From Haloterrigena sp. KLK7 (GTDB lineage: Archaea > Halobacteriota > Halobacteria > Halobacteriales > Natrialbaceae): a DNA stretch of 64,000 nt. Position numbers and translations under genes: made by a program. This document shows positions 43,555 to 51,884 of this stretch, piece after piece (position 1 is the stretch's first letter; each line of letters begins with the position of its first letter). The DNA is taken from contig NZ_CP149787.1 in assembly GCF_037914945.1 (NCBI RefSeq), forward strand, positions 2,666,001 to 2,730,000, given 5' to 3'. Below the pieces are notes generated by a model, which was not told where the DNA came from, did no database searches, and saw nothing but the letters and a program-made list of their open reading frames with translations.

Positions 43555-43914
43555 ATGTCAGTCGACCGCGACCCGCGATCCGTACTGGAATCGTATTACG
43601 AATACGTCGACGCCGGAGAGACCGACGCGCTCCTCGAGCTGTTCGCCGACGATATCCGGTACGAGCGCCCGGGTCAGGGCGCTATCGACGGTATCGAGGA
43701 ACTGCGCGAGTTCTACGAGCGCGACCGTCCGCTCGAGGACGGGACCCACGAGGTCGACCGGATGATCGTCGTCGACGGCCACGCGGCCGTTCGGGGTCGG
43801 TTCTCCGGCGTTCAGGACGGCGACGACGTCACGTTCGGCTTCGCGGACCACCACGAGTTCGAGGACGGGCTGATCGTCGAACGGTGGTCGTACACCGACC
43901 GCGATACGGTCTGA
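43555..43914 (+). CDS. SnoaL/NTF2-like protein
   Basis: A 119-residue cone-shaped alpha+beta barrel protein: VLESYYEYVDAGETDALLELFADDIRYERPGQGAIDGIEELREFYERDRPLEDG and strands HEVDRMIVVDGHAAVRGRFSGVQDGDDVTFGFADHHEFEDGLIVERWSYTD. Members isomerise or hydrate small molecules or simply bind ligands; the ligand is unknown. The gene is divergent from the aminotransferase, with a TATA-like agtcata about 27 bases upstream. Confidence 0.85.
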   Translation: MSVDRDPRSVLESYYEYVDAGETDALLELFADDIRYERPGQGAIDGIEELREFYERDRPLEDGTHEVDRMIVVDGHAAVRGRFSGVQDGDDVTFGFADHHEFEDGLIVERWSYTDRDTV

Positions 43915-43992
43915 GTTCGGACGGACGGGGCGCTGACGCCGACCGATCGTGCAGCCCGCGGTTTGACAAGGCGCCGCGCTCAGACTCTCAGT

Positions 43993-44511
43993 ATGAACGA
44001 CGACATCGACCGCGAGCTGCCGATGGACGTCGCCGACGCGCTCCGCGACCGCGAGGAGACGCTGGCCGTCGCCGAGTCCTGTACCGGCGGGTTGATCGGC
44101 GCCGCGATCACGGCCGTGCCGGGCGCGACCGACTACTTCGATTCGGGGCTGACGACCTACGCCTACGACGCCAAACGCCGCCACCTCGGCGTCAGTCGCG
44201 AGGCGCTGGACGAACACGGCGCGGTCTCGGAGCCCGTCGCCCGCGAGATGGCCCAGGGGGTCCGCGACGTCGCCGACGTCACCTGGGGGATCGCGACGAC
44301 GGGTATCGCCGGTCCCACCGGCGGCACCGAGGAGAACCCCGTCGGGACCGTCTACATCGGGATTTCCTACGCCGGCCCGTGGGACAGCGAGTCGTCGTTC
44401 GCGTCCGTCTCGCGGTACGTCTTCGACGGCGACCGCGCGGACGTGCGAGCGAAGACCGTCGACCGAGCGCTCGAGGACTTGCTCGAGGCGCTCGAGACTC
44501 GAGACGCCTGA
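43993..44511 (+). CDS. CinA C-terminal domain protein (nicotinamide-nucleotide amidohydrolase)
   Basis: A 172-residue CinA/PncC domain: ETLAVAESCTGGLIGAAITAVPGATDYFDSGLTTYAYDAKRRHLGVSREALDEHGAVSE (in part) with the catalytic Ser/Lys region, then WGIATTGIAGPTGGTEENPVGTVYIGI. It recycles nicotinamide mononucleotide to nicotinate mononucleotide in PncC relatives. No N-terminal pyrophosphatase domain is fused. Close to typical length. Confidence 0.9.
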   Translation: MNDDIDRELPMDVADALRDREETLAVAESCTGGLIGAAITAVPGATDYFDSGLTTYAYDAKRRHLGVSREALDEHGAVSEPVAREMAQGVRDVADVTWGIATTGIAGPTGGTEENPVGTVYIGISYAGPWDSESSFASVSRYVFDGDRADVRAKTVDRALEDLLEALETRDA

Positions 44512-44606
44512 GTCCGCCGGTCCGTCGGTCCGTCGGGAACCGACTCGAGCGGGAGACAGTCGTCGAGAGTAAACTATTCGGGGGTCGCTTCCCCAGTAGC
44601 GGGTGG

Positions 44607-45092
44607 ATGAACAAGAAGGGACACGTTCTCAACGCGATACTTCTGAGTCTGGGGCTGGGGTACATCCTCGAGCCGGCGGGGGACCTCGAGACGTTCCGCA
44701 CGATCGTCGAGATCGGCGTGCCGGTGACGCTGGGGGCGCTGTTCCCGGACGTCGACACGGCCTTCGGCAAACACCGGAAGACGCTGCACAACCTCCCGGT
44801 GCTGCTCGGCTTTCTCGCCTTCCCGTACGTCTTCGGGAACCTCGAGTACGTCTGGCTCGGCGTCCTGACCCACTACGTCCTCGACGTCGCGGGCAGCAAG
44901 CGCGGCATCGCGCTGTTCTACCCGCTCTGGAAGGAGGAGTTCGGCCTCCCGATCGGTGTCGCGGTCAGCAGCAAGCACGCCGACGGGATGACCGTGGCCG
45001 TCACAGTCCTCGAACTGGCGCTGGTCGCCGTGCTCGTCTTCCAGTTCCCGCAGTGGGGTCTCGAGTTGAGCCAGCAGCTGTTCGGATTCTAG
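44607..45092 (+). CDS. Membrane-bound metal-dependent hydrolase, YdjM/DUF457-like
   Basis: A 161-residue membrane protein. The conserved acidic and His residues are in VTLGALFPDVDTAFGKHRKTLHN and GVLTHYVLDVAGSKRGIALFYP. There are four or five hydrophobic segments (e.g. VLNAILLSLGLGYIL and ALVAVLVFQFPQWGLEL). Members are phospholipid-type hydrolases or phosphatases of unknown physiological role. Its stop codon shares CTAG with the convergent membrane protein gene. Confidence 0.85.
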   Translation: MNKKGHVLNAILLSLGLGYILEPAGDLETFRTIVEIGVPVTLGALFPDVDTAFGKHRKTLHNLPVLLGFLAFPYVFGNLEYVWLGVLTHYVLDVAGSKRGIALFYPLWKEEFGLPIGVAVSSKHADGMTVAVTVLELALVAVLVFQFPQWGLELSQQLFGF

Positions 45093-45952
45093 CGAGTCCC
45101 CGACCGGGGTTCCGACTCCGTCTCGGCCGCCCACTCGGAGCCGCCGCCGACCGAGTCGACGGTGCCGTCAGCGGTCGTGTCGTCAGCGGTCGCGTTGACG
45201 TACGCACGCGTGATGAGGGCCAGAACGAACACCTGACCGACGGCAGTGATCAGATCGGCAGCGATTGCGCCCGGAACTCCCGGGAGGACTCCGGTGAGAC
45301 GCAGTCCGACAAACCAGCAGGCGACGAACGCGACGATACCGAGCACGCCGATCGCGAACGCGCCGAGGAGATTACTGCGGACGACGCCGTACGACGACCC
45401 GAACGCGCCGACGAACGACTCGTCGTCGATCACGATCGCGACCGTAAAGAACATCAGGACGAACGCCACCACCAGTCCCGGAACGATGAGCAGGGCGAAC
45501 CCGATCGCGAACAGCACGCCGAACGCGATCCAGCCGAGCAACAGGTGGAGCGTCTTCCGCCCGACGCCCTCGGTCGGAATGCCCTCGAGACCGTCGCGCT
45601 CGGTCCCGAAGGTGTCGATCGCGACGGCGACGACAACCAGCGCGACCACGAACCCGACCAGCCAGAGAAGCGCCGCGGCGCCGGGGCTCAAGCCCAGCGC
45701 GAGCGGGAGTTCGCTGATATACGCGTTGATCTGCTCTTCGGCCGTTTCGAGTTCCGACGCGGTCAGTTCCGCGCTGACTTCGGGATCGTTCAGCAGTTCC
45801 ACCGTCCACTCGAGAAACCCGCGAAGGATATCCTGTAGCGCGGCCGTCTGGAGGACGCCGACGACCGTCAGCGCGGCGATCAGCACCGCGGCCGCGCTCG
45901 TCGTCAGTCGTTCGACCGCCTCGGTCACCGTATCAATTACGTTGAACGTCAT
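45089..45952 (-). CDS. Haloarchaeal multi-pass membrane protein
   Basis: A 287-residue integral membrane protein with about six membrane helices, such as AALLWLVGFVVALVVVAVAI, LHLLLGWIAFGVLFAIGFALLIVPGLVVAFVLMFFTVAIVI, LLGAFAIGVLGIVAFVACWFVGL and LITAVGQVFVLALITRAYV. The PGLVVAF...IDDESFVGAFGSSYGVVRSN segment resembles the DUF7544/DUF975-type internal repeat of bacterial and archaeal stress membrane proteins. The acidic C-terminal tail is disordered. Function unknown. Confidence 0.7.
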   Translation of the reverse strand: MTFNVIDTVTEAVERLTTSAAAVLIAALTVVGVLQTAALQDILRGFLEWTVELLNDPEVSAELTASELETAEEQINAYISELPLALGLSPGAAALLWLVGFVVALVVVAVAIDTFGTERDGLEGIPTEGVGRKTLHLLLGWIAFGVLFAIGFALLIVPGLVVAFVLMFFTVAIVIDDESFVGAFGSSYGVVRSNLLGAFAIGVLGIVAFVACWFVGLRLTGVLPGVPGAIAADLITAVGQVFVLALITRAYVNATADDTTADGTVDSVGGGSEWAAETESEPRSGTR

Positions 45953-46030
45953 CAGTTATAGATAACCGTAAGTGACGATAAAATATGTGTTTCGTCGAAG
46001 GAATCGTTGCGGCCCGACGGCGGGGGACAG

Positions 46031-46996
46031 TCAGCGGTTCGGCGCCCACTCCTCGCAGGCGTCCATGTCGTCCATCGCGGTCTCGTGGCGCGCACAGTAG
46101 GGCGTCATCCCCTCCGAGGAGCGGACGTACTCGAAGTGCTCGCAGTTACCACAGTAGCGGTCCGTCGGCGCCTCGGGCCCGCTCTGGGACGTCGACGACT
46201 CGACGATCTCCGCGTCGCGGCTGTCGCCGTCTATCGGCGAAGTGACGTCCGAGGCGGCCGTTCCACCGTCGCTCGTCGCGGCGTCCCTGGCCCGCGTCTG
46301 CCCGCGAGCGGCCCCGCCCGTCCCGGACGACCCGGTCGCACTCGAGGTTTCGTCGAACGAGAGCGCCTCGCTGTCGTCGGTACTGGTCTGGGTTTCGACC
46401 TCACCGTCGGGGGTTACCCCGAGGAAGCCGATGCCTCCGAGTCCGCCGGCGTCGTCCTCGGACTCGGTGACCTCGACGACCGTCTTGTTCTGGCGGGTGA
46501 CGTTCATCTCGAGGGCACCGCCGGGGTCGTTGCGCGTCTTGAAGTTGACGACGGCGGTGAACAGGCTCCAGAGGGCCAGGAAGAGTCCGAACAGGTAGAC
46601 GGCCGAGACGTGCAGCGTGTAGTCGTTGCCGTAGCCCCGCCAGTCGTAGGGGTAGGCGCTCCAGAAGAGGACGACCCCGAGGAGACAGAGGCTGACGCTG
46701 ATCGCGGCGGCGGCGTAGACGCGCTGGCCGGCGGGCAACACGAAGAAGACGCCGACCAGCGCGGTCGGGACGCCGAGACCGGCGAGCACGCCCGCGAGGC
46801 GGATGGACGCGTAGTGCGTCTCTATCCCCGGCGAGAGCACGGCCGCGTATCCGCCCAAGAGGTCGGTCGTCGCCATAATCACGGCCACGACCGCCAGGAG
46901 CGCGCCGATCAGGACGAGCGCCGTCCCCGCGTACAGCCGGTGGGGACTGGCCACCTCCCGCGCGGTCCCGTCGTAGACCTCCGTCAGGTTTGTCAT
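46031..46996 (-). CDS. Haloarchaeal membrane protein with C-terminal Cys-rich motif
   Basis: A 321-residue protein. The first half has five membrane helices (RLYAGTALVLIGALLAVVAVIMATTDLLGG, LAGVLAGLGVPTALVGVFFVLPAG, VYAAAAISVSLCLLGVVLFWSAY, VYLFGLFLALWSLFTAVVNF). The second half is soluble and mostly low complexity, ending in a probable metal-binding module YCGNCEHFEYVRSSEGMTPYCARHETAMDDMDACEEW. The CxxC...C...C spacing suggests a zinc or Fe-S site on the cytosolic side. A haloarchaeal family without function. Confidence 0.75.
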   Translation of the reverse strand: MTNLTEVYDGTAREVASPHRLYAGTALVLIGALLAVVAVIMATTDLLGGYAAVLSPGIETHYASIRLAGVLAGLGVPTALVGVFFVLPAGQRVYAAAAISVSLCLLGVVLFWSAYPYDWRGYGNDYTLHVSAVYLFGLFLALWSLFTAVVNFKTRNDPGGALEMNVTRQNKTVVEVTESEDDAGGLGGIGFLGVTPDGEVETQTSTDDSEALSFDETSSATGSSGTGGAARGQTRARDAATSDGGTAASDVTSPIDGDSRDAEIVESSTSQSGPEAPTDRYCGNCEHFEYVRSSEGMTPYCARHETAMDDMDACEEWAPNR

Positions 46997-47131
46997 GACC
47001 GATGGGTTCGACCTCCCGTCACAAAACGCTACGTCAGACACCTCTCGCGAGACAGAGAGATCGACTCGCGCGAGCGGTCGTCGACCCCCGGAAACGAAAG
47101 CTTGAATCGACGGGCACGCAAACGGCCGGCT

Positions 47132-47416
47132 ATGAGCGACGAGGACGACGAGGAGCCGGCGGTCGAACTCGGCGAACGAACGCCCGTCGAGGGCGCCCCG
47201 CTCGCCCGCGTCACCTCCCGGCTGACCTGGCCGAAGGAAAAGAGCGAAATCGATCGTCTCGAGGGCGACAGCGTCATTCGAACGCCCGAGGGACCTCAGG
47301 AGCTGTCGACCGTCCTCGAGGCGATCGACGAGACCTACTTCCAGCGTCACCAGGAGTTCGAGAACCACGTCCGGGCGGTCGTCGGCACCGGCCCGGTCCC
47401 CACCGCGGACGAGTAA
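47132..47416 (+). CDS. Haloarchaeal DUF5789 protein
   Basis: A 94-residue acidic protein. EGAPLARVTSRLTWPKEKSEIDRLEGDSVIRTPEGPQELSTVLEAIDETYFQRHQEFENHVRAVVGTGPV (part) matches the haloarchaea-restricted DUF5789 family; function unknown. It is followed after six bases by the CPBP-like gene, suggesting an operon. Confidence 0.8.
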   Translation: MSDEDDEEPAVELGERTPVEGAPLARVTSRLTWPKEKSEIDRLEGDSVIRTPEGPQELSTVLEAIDETYFQRHQEFENHVRAVVGTGPVPTADE

Positions 47417-47422
47417 CGAACC

Positions 47423-48121
47423 GTGGCGACGGAACGGACTCGAAGCGGCGGTCGCTGGCTTCGCGATCAGTTCGATCGCCTCTCGTGGGTCCAGAAGTCG
47501 CTGCTGGCCGGTGCGCTGCTGACGATCGTGTGGATGCACCTCGTGCCGCCCGGCCTCTCCCGGCGGTTCGTCGTCGACAGCGTCGTGCTCGTCGGCGGCC
47601 CGCTCGCGCTGGGACTGACCCACGGGAGACATCTCGGCTGGCACGTCGACCGCGTCGCCGTCCGGAACGCCGTCCTGCTCTCGCTGTTCGTGCTCCCCTT
47701 CTATCTGGTCGGCTCGACGCTGCCGACGATCCGGGCGTACTACCCGATGTGGGAGACGTCGGCGGCGCCCGGCGAGTTCGTCCCGCATGCGATCCAGCTG
47801 TTCGGGCTCGCGCTGGCCGCCGAGACCTACTACCGCGGCCTCCTCTGTGTCGGCGTCAAAGAGATCGGCCGCAAAGCGGTATTCATCAGCCCGGTCGTCT
47901 ACATGCTCCACCACGCCGGCAAACCGCCGCTCGAGTTCCTGTTGTCGGGGCCGACGGACGTCCTCTTCGGCGCCGTCGACTACGAGTCGAACTCGATTCT
48001 CCCCTCCGTGATCGCCCACGGCGCGGGGCTCGTCCTGCTCGACTGGCTCGTCCTGCACGACCCGCTGTTCGATCCGACGCCGGTGGTGGAACTGCTCCGA
48101 TGGCTTCCGGTGCCGATCTGA
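47423..48121 (+). CDS. CPBP-like intramembrane metalloprotease homologue
   Basis: A 232-residue protein with about six membrane helices (VQKSLLAGALLTIVWMHLVPPGL, VVDSVVLVGGPLALGLTHG, NAVLLSLFVLPFYLVGSTL, AIQLFGLALAAETYYRGLLCVGV, PVVYMLHHAGKPPLEFLL, ILPSVIAHGAGLVLLDWLV). Motif 1 of the CPBP (Rce1-like) family is normally EExxxR and reads AETYYR here; later His residues are present. It starts with GTG six bases after the DUF5789 stop. Protease activity is therefore uncertain. Confidence 0.65.
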   Translation: MATERTRSGGRWLRDQFDRLSWVQKSLLAGALLTIVWMHLVPPGLSRRFVVDSVVLVGGPLALGLTHGRHLGWHVDRVAVRNAVLLSLFVLPFYLVGSTLPTIRAYYPMWETSAAPGEFVPHAIQLFGLALAAETYYRGLLCVGVKEIGRKAVFISPVVYMLHHAGKPPLEFLLSGPTDVLFGAVDYESNSILPSVIAHGAGLVLLDWLVLHDPLFDPTPVVELLRWLPVPI

Positions 48122-48187
48122 GCGCCGGGGAGTCGCCGACGCTCCCGCGGCGGGACCCTTTTGTGACGACCGGTAGATGACTCACGT

Positions 48188-48652
48188 ATGAGTCTCCCGA
48201 TCGACCCCGAAACGATCGATCCCGACGAGTTCGGTGAGAGGCAGGCCGTCCTCGAGATGGACCACGAGGAGGCGATCGAACACGTCCGCGAGGTCTGTAC
48301 GGACGTCGGCTTCGGCATCCCCGTCGAGTTCTCCCCCTCGGAGTTGCTCAACGAGAAGGTAGATGCAGACCGCGACCCCTACTACGTTCTCGGGGCCTGT
48401 AACCCCGAGATCGCGGATCGTGCGCTCGACGAGACCCCGCGGATCGGCGGTCTCTTCCCGTGTAACATGATCGTCTGGCAGGAGGAACCGGGTCGCCAGC
48501 GGGTCTACCACGTCTCGATCATGAAGATCGCGCGCCTGCTCGGGATGGCCCCCGACAGCGACGAGTGGGCCGATATCGTCGACACCACCGGCGACCTCAC
48601 CGCGGAGGCCTTCGAGCGGTTCGATTCGGTCGAGACCGACGCCACGGACTGA
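48188..48652 (+). CDS. DUF302 family protein
   Basis: A 154-residue soluble protein. EEAIEHVREVCTDVGFGIPVEFSPSELLNEKVDADRDPYYVLGACNPEIADRALDETPRIGGLFPCNMIVWQEE (part) is the DUF302 beta-alpha fold with VLGACNP and LFPCNMIV carrying the conserved Cys residues. Members bind small hydrophobic or metal ligands in some reports; the function is unknown. Confidence 0.85.
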   Translation: MSLPIDPETIDPDEFGERQAVLEMDHEEAIEHVREVCTDVGFGIPVEFSPSELLNEKVDADRDPYYVLGACNPEIADRALDETPRIGGLFPCNMIVWQEEPGRQRVYHVSIMKIARLLGMAPDSDEWADIVDTTGDLTAEAFERFDSVETDATD

Positions 48653-48767
48653 GTCGTCGTCGCATCCTGCCGCGTCGTTCGGCACCGCTGTCAGCTGCGT
48701 TCGTCTCGCTTGGCGCCATTGTTTGCCTATATAGAACTATCTAATTGCCTGCTGTAGGTGTCAACAA

Positions 48768-48775
48768 CCTTTACG
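48768..48775 (+). promoter_or_regulatory. TATA-like box before the AI-2E family gene
   Basis: The sequence cctttacg is centred 27-28 bases before the ATG at 48799. The octamer tttacgta occurs at 48770-48777 and again at 48792-48799 overlapping the start. A second AT-rich run, cctatatagaac, lies at 48726-48737. Confidence 0.35.
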
Positions 48776-48798
48776 TACGTGACTGGTGATGTTTACGT

Positions 48799-49896
48799 AT
48801 GGACCTCCGCACCGCGTTTTTCGCCCTCCTGCTCGCCGCCCTCGGGGTGATCTCGACCCTGATCATCGCCCCGCTACTGCAGTACGTGCTGGCCGCCGGG
48901 CTCCTCGCGTTCGTCCTCTACCCCGCCCACGAGCGCCTCGAGCCCAGGCTGGGATCGCGACCGTCGGCGATCCTGTTGACCGGAGTCGCCACCATGGCCG
49001 CTGTCGTCCCGCTGTTGGTCGTCTCGGCCGTCGTCCTGAGTACCGCCGCCTCCATCCTGAACGGTTTCGACGAAGCCGCGGTCGTCGAAACCGCGCGCGG
49101 CGTCGCGGAGACCGATCTCGGCCTCGAGGCCCAGCAGGTCGACGCCATCGAGACGGCGGTTCACACCGAGCTCGAGTCCTCGCTCCCGAGCGCGGCCGAA
49201 CTCGCGCTGGGCGAACTGATTCGGCTGGTCAACGCCGGCCTCGAGACGGCGATCGGACTGGCCGTCTGCGTCTTCCTGCTCTATTACCTGCTCGTCGACG
49301 GAGCCGACCTCGTCGCCTGGCTCGGCGACGTCGTCCCGCTCGAACCACACGTCCGCGAGGAACTGTTCGAGGAGGTCCACGTCGTCACGTGGGCCGTGAT
49401 CCACAGTCACGTCCTCGTCGCCCTCGTCCAGGGGATCCTCGGCGGACTCGGACTCGCCGTCCTCGGCGTCCCGAACGCGCTCTTCTGGACGGTGATCATG
49501 GTCCTGCTCTCGTTCCTGCCGGCGATCGGTGTCTGGCTCGTCTGGGGGCCCGCCGCGGGATATCTCGCAGTGGTCGGTGACTCGATCGGTGCCGTCCTCC
49601 TCCTCGCCTACGGCCTCACGGTCCTCGCGCTGGTCGACAACTACCTGCGGGCGATCTTCGTCGATCGGGGCTCCGGGCTCCACCCGGCGGCCGTCATCGT
49701 CGGCGTCATCGGCGGGATCTACCTGCTCGGCATCACGGGCCTGTTCCTCGGTCCCGTCCTGCTCGCGGTGTTCAAAGCGGGTGTGAACGTCTTCACCAGA
49801 GTCTCCCTCGAGGACGGCGACCAGTGGGCGGACCCCGAGCCCACAGCTGAATCCGACGCGAGTCCCGGGCCCGCCGCCGGGTCCGGCGCCGAGTAA
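48799..49896 (+). CDS. AI-2E family transporter
   Basis: A 365-residue polytopic membrane protein of the AI-2E/PerM family with about eight helices (AFFALLLAALGVISTLIIAPLLQYVLAAGLLAFVLYPAHERLEPRLG at the start, then ALVQGILGGLGLAVLGVPNALFWTVIMVLLSFLPAIGVWLVWGPAAGYL). The domain PAIG...DNYLRAIFVDRGSGLHPAAVIVGVIGGIYLLGITGLFLGPVLLAVFK is family-typical. In bacteria some members export autoinducer-2 or act as Na+/H+ antiporters; the solute here is not known. Confidence 0.9.
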   Translation: MDLRTAFFALLLAALGVISTLIIAPLLQYVLAAGLLAFVLYPAHERLEPRLGSRPSAILLTGVATMAAVVPLLVVSAVVLSTAASILNGFDEAAVVETARGVAETDLGLEAQQVDAIETAVHTELESSLPSAAELALGELIRLVNAGLETAIGLAVCVFLLYYLLVDGADLVAWLGDVVPLEPHVREELFEEVHVVTWAVIHSHVLVALVQGILGGLGLAVLGVPNALFWTVIMVLLSFLPAIGVWLVWGPAAGYLAVVGDSIGAVLLLAYGLTVLALVDNYLRAIFVDRGSGLHPAAVIVGVIGGIYLLGITGLFLGPVLLAVFKAGVNVFTRVSLEDGDQWADPEPTAESDASPGPAAGSGAE

Positions 49897-49983
49897 CCGC
49901 TCCCGGAATTCGACGGCGTGGACTGATCTCGCGGGGTCGATCGGTATCCGCTCGCAGAAAACGACCGAAAATCGTCGTCAGCG

Positions 49984-51420
49984 TCAGTCGGCGGTCTGGG
50001 CGCGCTCGGTTCGGTGGGTCGTCGGGATGCCGATCCCGCTCAGCGCCATCGCGAACAACACGAGCGGCGACAGGAACCCGAACAGGTAGAACGGCGCGTA
50101 CTCGAGCGTCGGGACGCCGGTCGCGGTGGCCATGAAGACTCCGCCGGCGTGCCACGGGAGGAGCGCGCCGGTCGGCGTCCCGGCGGCCTCGACGGCCCGC
50201 GAGAGTTCGTCGCTGTCCAGCCCGAACTCCTCGTAGAGGTTTCGCAGCGTCATCCCGGGGAGAACGATGCTCATGTACTGCTGGGCCGTCAGCACGTTGA
50301 TCGCGATCGCGGAGACGCCGGTGCCGGCGATCAACCCACCGGAGCTCCGGACGCCCTGAGAGAGGCGATGCGCGAGCACCGCGAGCACGCCGGTCCGCTC
50401 GAGCAGGCCGCCGAGCGTGAGCGCGGCGACGACCACCGTGATCGTCCAGGCGGAGCCGGTCAGTCCGCCGGTCGCGAGCAGTTCGTTCACGAGTTCGGTG
50501 CCGGTCTCGGGCGCGGTGCCGCTCATGAAGACCTCCCAGGCGGTGACGAAGCCGGTCCCCTGAACCGCGATCGTGGTACCGACGCCGGCGAAAACGCCGG
50601 CCACGAGCGTCGGGAGCGCGGAGTAGCCGTAGAGTGCGAGACCGAAGGTCACGACCAGCGGCAGGAACACGAGCAGCGAGAGGTCGTACGTGCTCGCGAG
50701 GGCGGTCTGGATCTCGGCGACGCGGTCGGTGGGAACGGTCCCGCTGGCCTGCAGGCCGAGGACAGCGAAGATCGCGACGGAGATCCCGAAGGCGATGGCC
50801 GTCCCGGTCCGCATCCGGCGAATGTGGTCGTACAGCGACGTGTTCGTCACGCCGGCCGCGAGGTTAGTCGTGTCCGACAGCGGCGACTGTTTGTCGCCCG
50901 CGTAGGCGCCCGAGAGGACCGCGCCGACGGTCATCGCCGACGGGACGCCCAGGCCCTCACCGATCCCGACGAAGGCGACGCCGAGCGTCCCGACGGTCGT
51001 CCACGAGGAGCCGATCGAGAACGCCACGATCGCCGCCAGCATCGCCGCGACCGGGAGGAACACCGACGGCGACAGCAACTCGAGGCCGTAGTACATCATC
51101 GCCGGGATCGTGCCGGCGTCGACCCAGGTCGCGATCAGCGCGTAGATGGTGAAGATGATCAACAGCGCCTGCAGTCCCATCAGGAGGCTGTTGGCGATTC
51201 CGTCGTAGAGGTCCTCCCACGAGTAGCCCAGATAGTAACCGAAGGCGCCCGTGAAGACGATACTCCACAGCAGCGGAACGTGGGGGTCCAGCCCGAGCAC
51301 GGCCGACCCCACGCCGAGGAAGAGGACGACGGCGAGCACCGGCACGAGCGCGAGCGCGACGGACGGCCGTCGCTCGGGCTCGAGGTCCTCGATCGTCGTC
51401 GGAGTGAAATCCAATGCCAT
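49984..51420 (-). CDS. nhaC: Na+/H+ antiporter, NhaC family
   Basis: Sodium efflux antiporter of 478 residues with about 12 membrane segments. Family features: SIVFTGAFGYYLGYSWEDLYDGIANSLLMG, IVAFSIGSSWTTVGTLGVAFVGIG, VGAVLSGAYAGDKQSPLSDTTNLAAGVTNTSLYDHIRRM with the conserved charged residues, and YMSIVLPGMTLRNLYEEFGLDSDELSRAVEAAGTPTGALLPWHAGGVFM. The start ATG at 51420 fits the TATA box; an upstream GTG at 51423 is less likely. Useful for salt and pH homeostasis. Confidence 0.92.
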   Translation of the reverse strand: MALDFTPTTIEDLEPERRPSVALALVPVLAVVLFLGVGSAVLGLDPHVPLLWSIVFTGAFGYYLGYSWEDLYDGIANSLLMGLQALLIIFTIYALIATWVDAGTIPAMMYYGLELLSPSVFLPVAAMLAAIVAFSIGSSWTTVGTLGVAFVGIGEGLGVPSAMTVGAVLSGAYAGDKQSPLSDTTNLAAGVTNTSLYDHIRRMRTGTAIAFGISVAIFAVLGLQASGTVPTDRVAEIQTALASTYDLSLLVFLPLVVTFGLALYGYSALPTLVAGVFAGVGTTIAVQGTGFVTAWEVFMSGTAPETGTELVNELLATGGLTGSAWTITVVVAALTLGGLLERTGVLAVLAHRLSQGVRSSGGLIAGTGVSAIAINVLTAQQYMSIVLPGMTLRNLYEEFGLDSDELSRAVEAAGTPTGALLPWHAGGVFMATATGVPTLEYAPFYLFGFLSPLVLFAMALSGIGIPTTHRTERAQTAD

Positions 51421-51442
51421 CACCCGCTGTATGCGGCAGAGG

Positions 51443-51450
51443 AATAAAAG
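51443..51450 (-). promoter_or_regulatory. TATA box of nhaC
   Basis: aataaaag on the plus strand (cttttatt on the coding strand), centred 26-27 bases before the ATG at 51420, consistent with a leaderless mRNA. The AT-rich tract 51455-51480 extends the promoter. Confidence 0.6.
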
Positions 51451-51561
51451 CGGCGTGCCTTATTATCAATAATAATTCATCGGAGAATGTCGACGGCCAG
51501 CTAACAGGTCCTCTCAGTGGTATTTTCGGACGGTACAGCGACGAACAACGGTGTGTATCGA

Positions 51562-51630
51562 CGGCTAGCAGCGAACGGAACCGTCCACTGTCGATCAGTA
51601 GTATGCAGTATCGACCGGCGGCTAGCAGCG
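51562..51630. repeat. Pair of 12-bp direct repeats upstream of nhaC
   Basis: CGGCTAGCAGCG occurs at 51562-51573 and at 51619-51630 in the gene-free stretch 51421-51695. Both copies contain CTAG, a tetranucleotide that is scarce in this window. Confidence 0.6.
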
Positions 51631-51695
51631 GCCGGCGATGAAACGGGAATCCGCCGACCGTGACGACGCGGAGACGATCGATCGAATCGACCCGG

Positions 51696-51884
51696 TCAGC
51701 GGCGGTCGTCCGCCGAGTCTCCACCGTCGGCGGCCTCGAGTTCCTCGAGATACCGCTCGGCGTCGTACTGGACGTACCCCGTGACGACGGCGATGACCGC
51801 GAGAACGAACAGCGGGACGCCGACGAGAACGACGAGCAGTCCCACCGCGGTGAGAAATTCGGGACTGACGAGCGCCAGAGCCAT
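51696..51884 (-). CDS. Small two-helix membrane protein
   Basis: A 62-residue protein: LVSPEFLTAVGLLVVLVGVPLFVLAVIAVVTGYVQYDAERYLEELEAADGGDSADDRR, one long or two closely spaced membrane helices followed by an acidic cytosolic tail. It looks like a haloarchaeal small membrane protein; no family is recognised and no function can be given. Confidence 0.65.
   Translation of the reverse strand: MALALVSPEFLTAVGLLVVLVGVPLFVLAVIAVVTGYVQYDAERYLEELEAADGGDSADDRR

Noticed and set aside
38446-48652. A coherent new multi-gene defence or secretion system in the run of small and membrane proteins
   Set aside because: Genes differ in strand, spacing and family, and the recognised ones are core or widespread haloarchaeal genes; no shared operon or effector and immunity pattern was seen.
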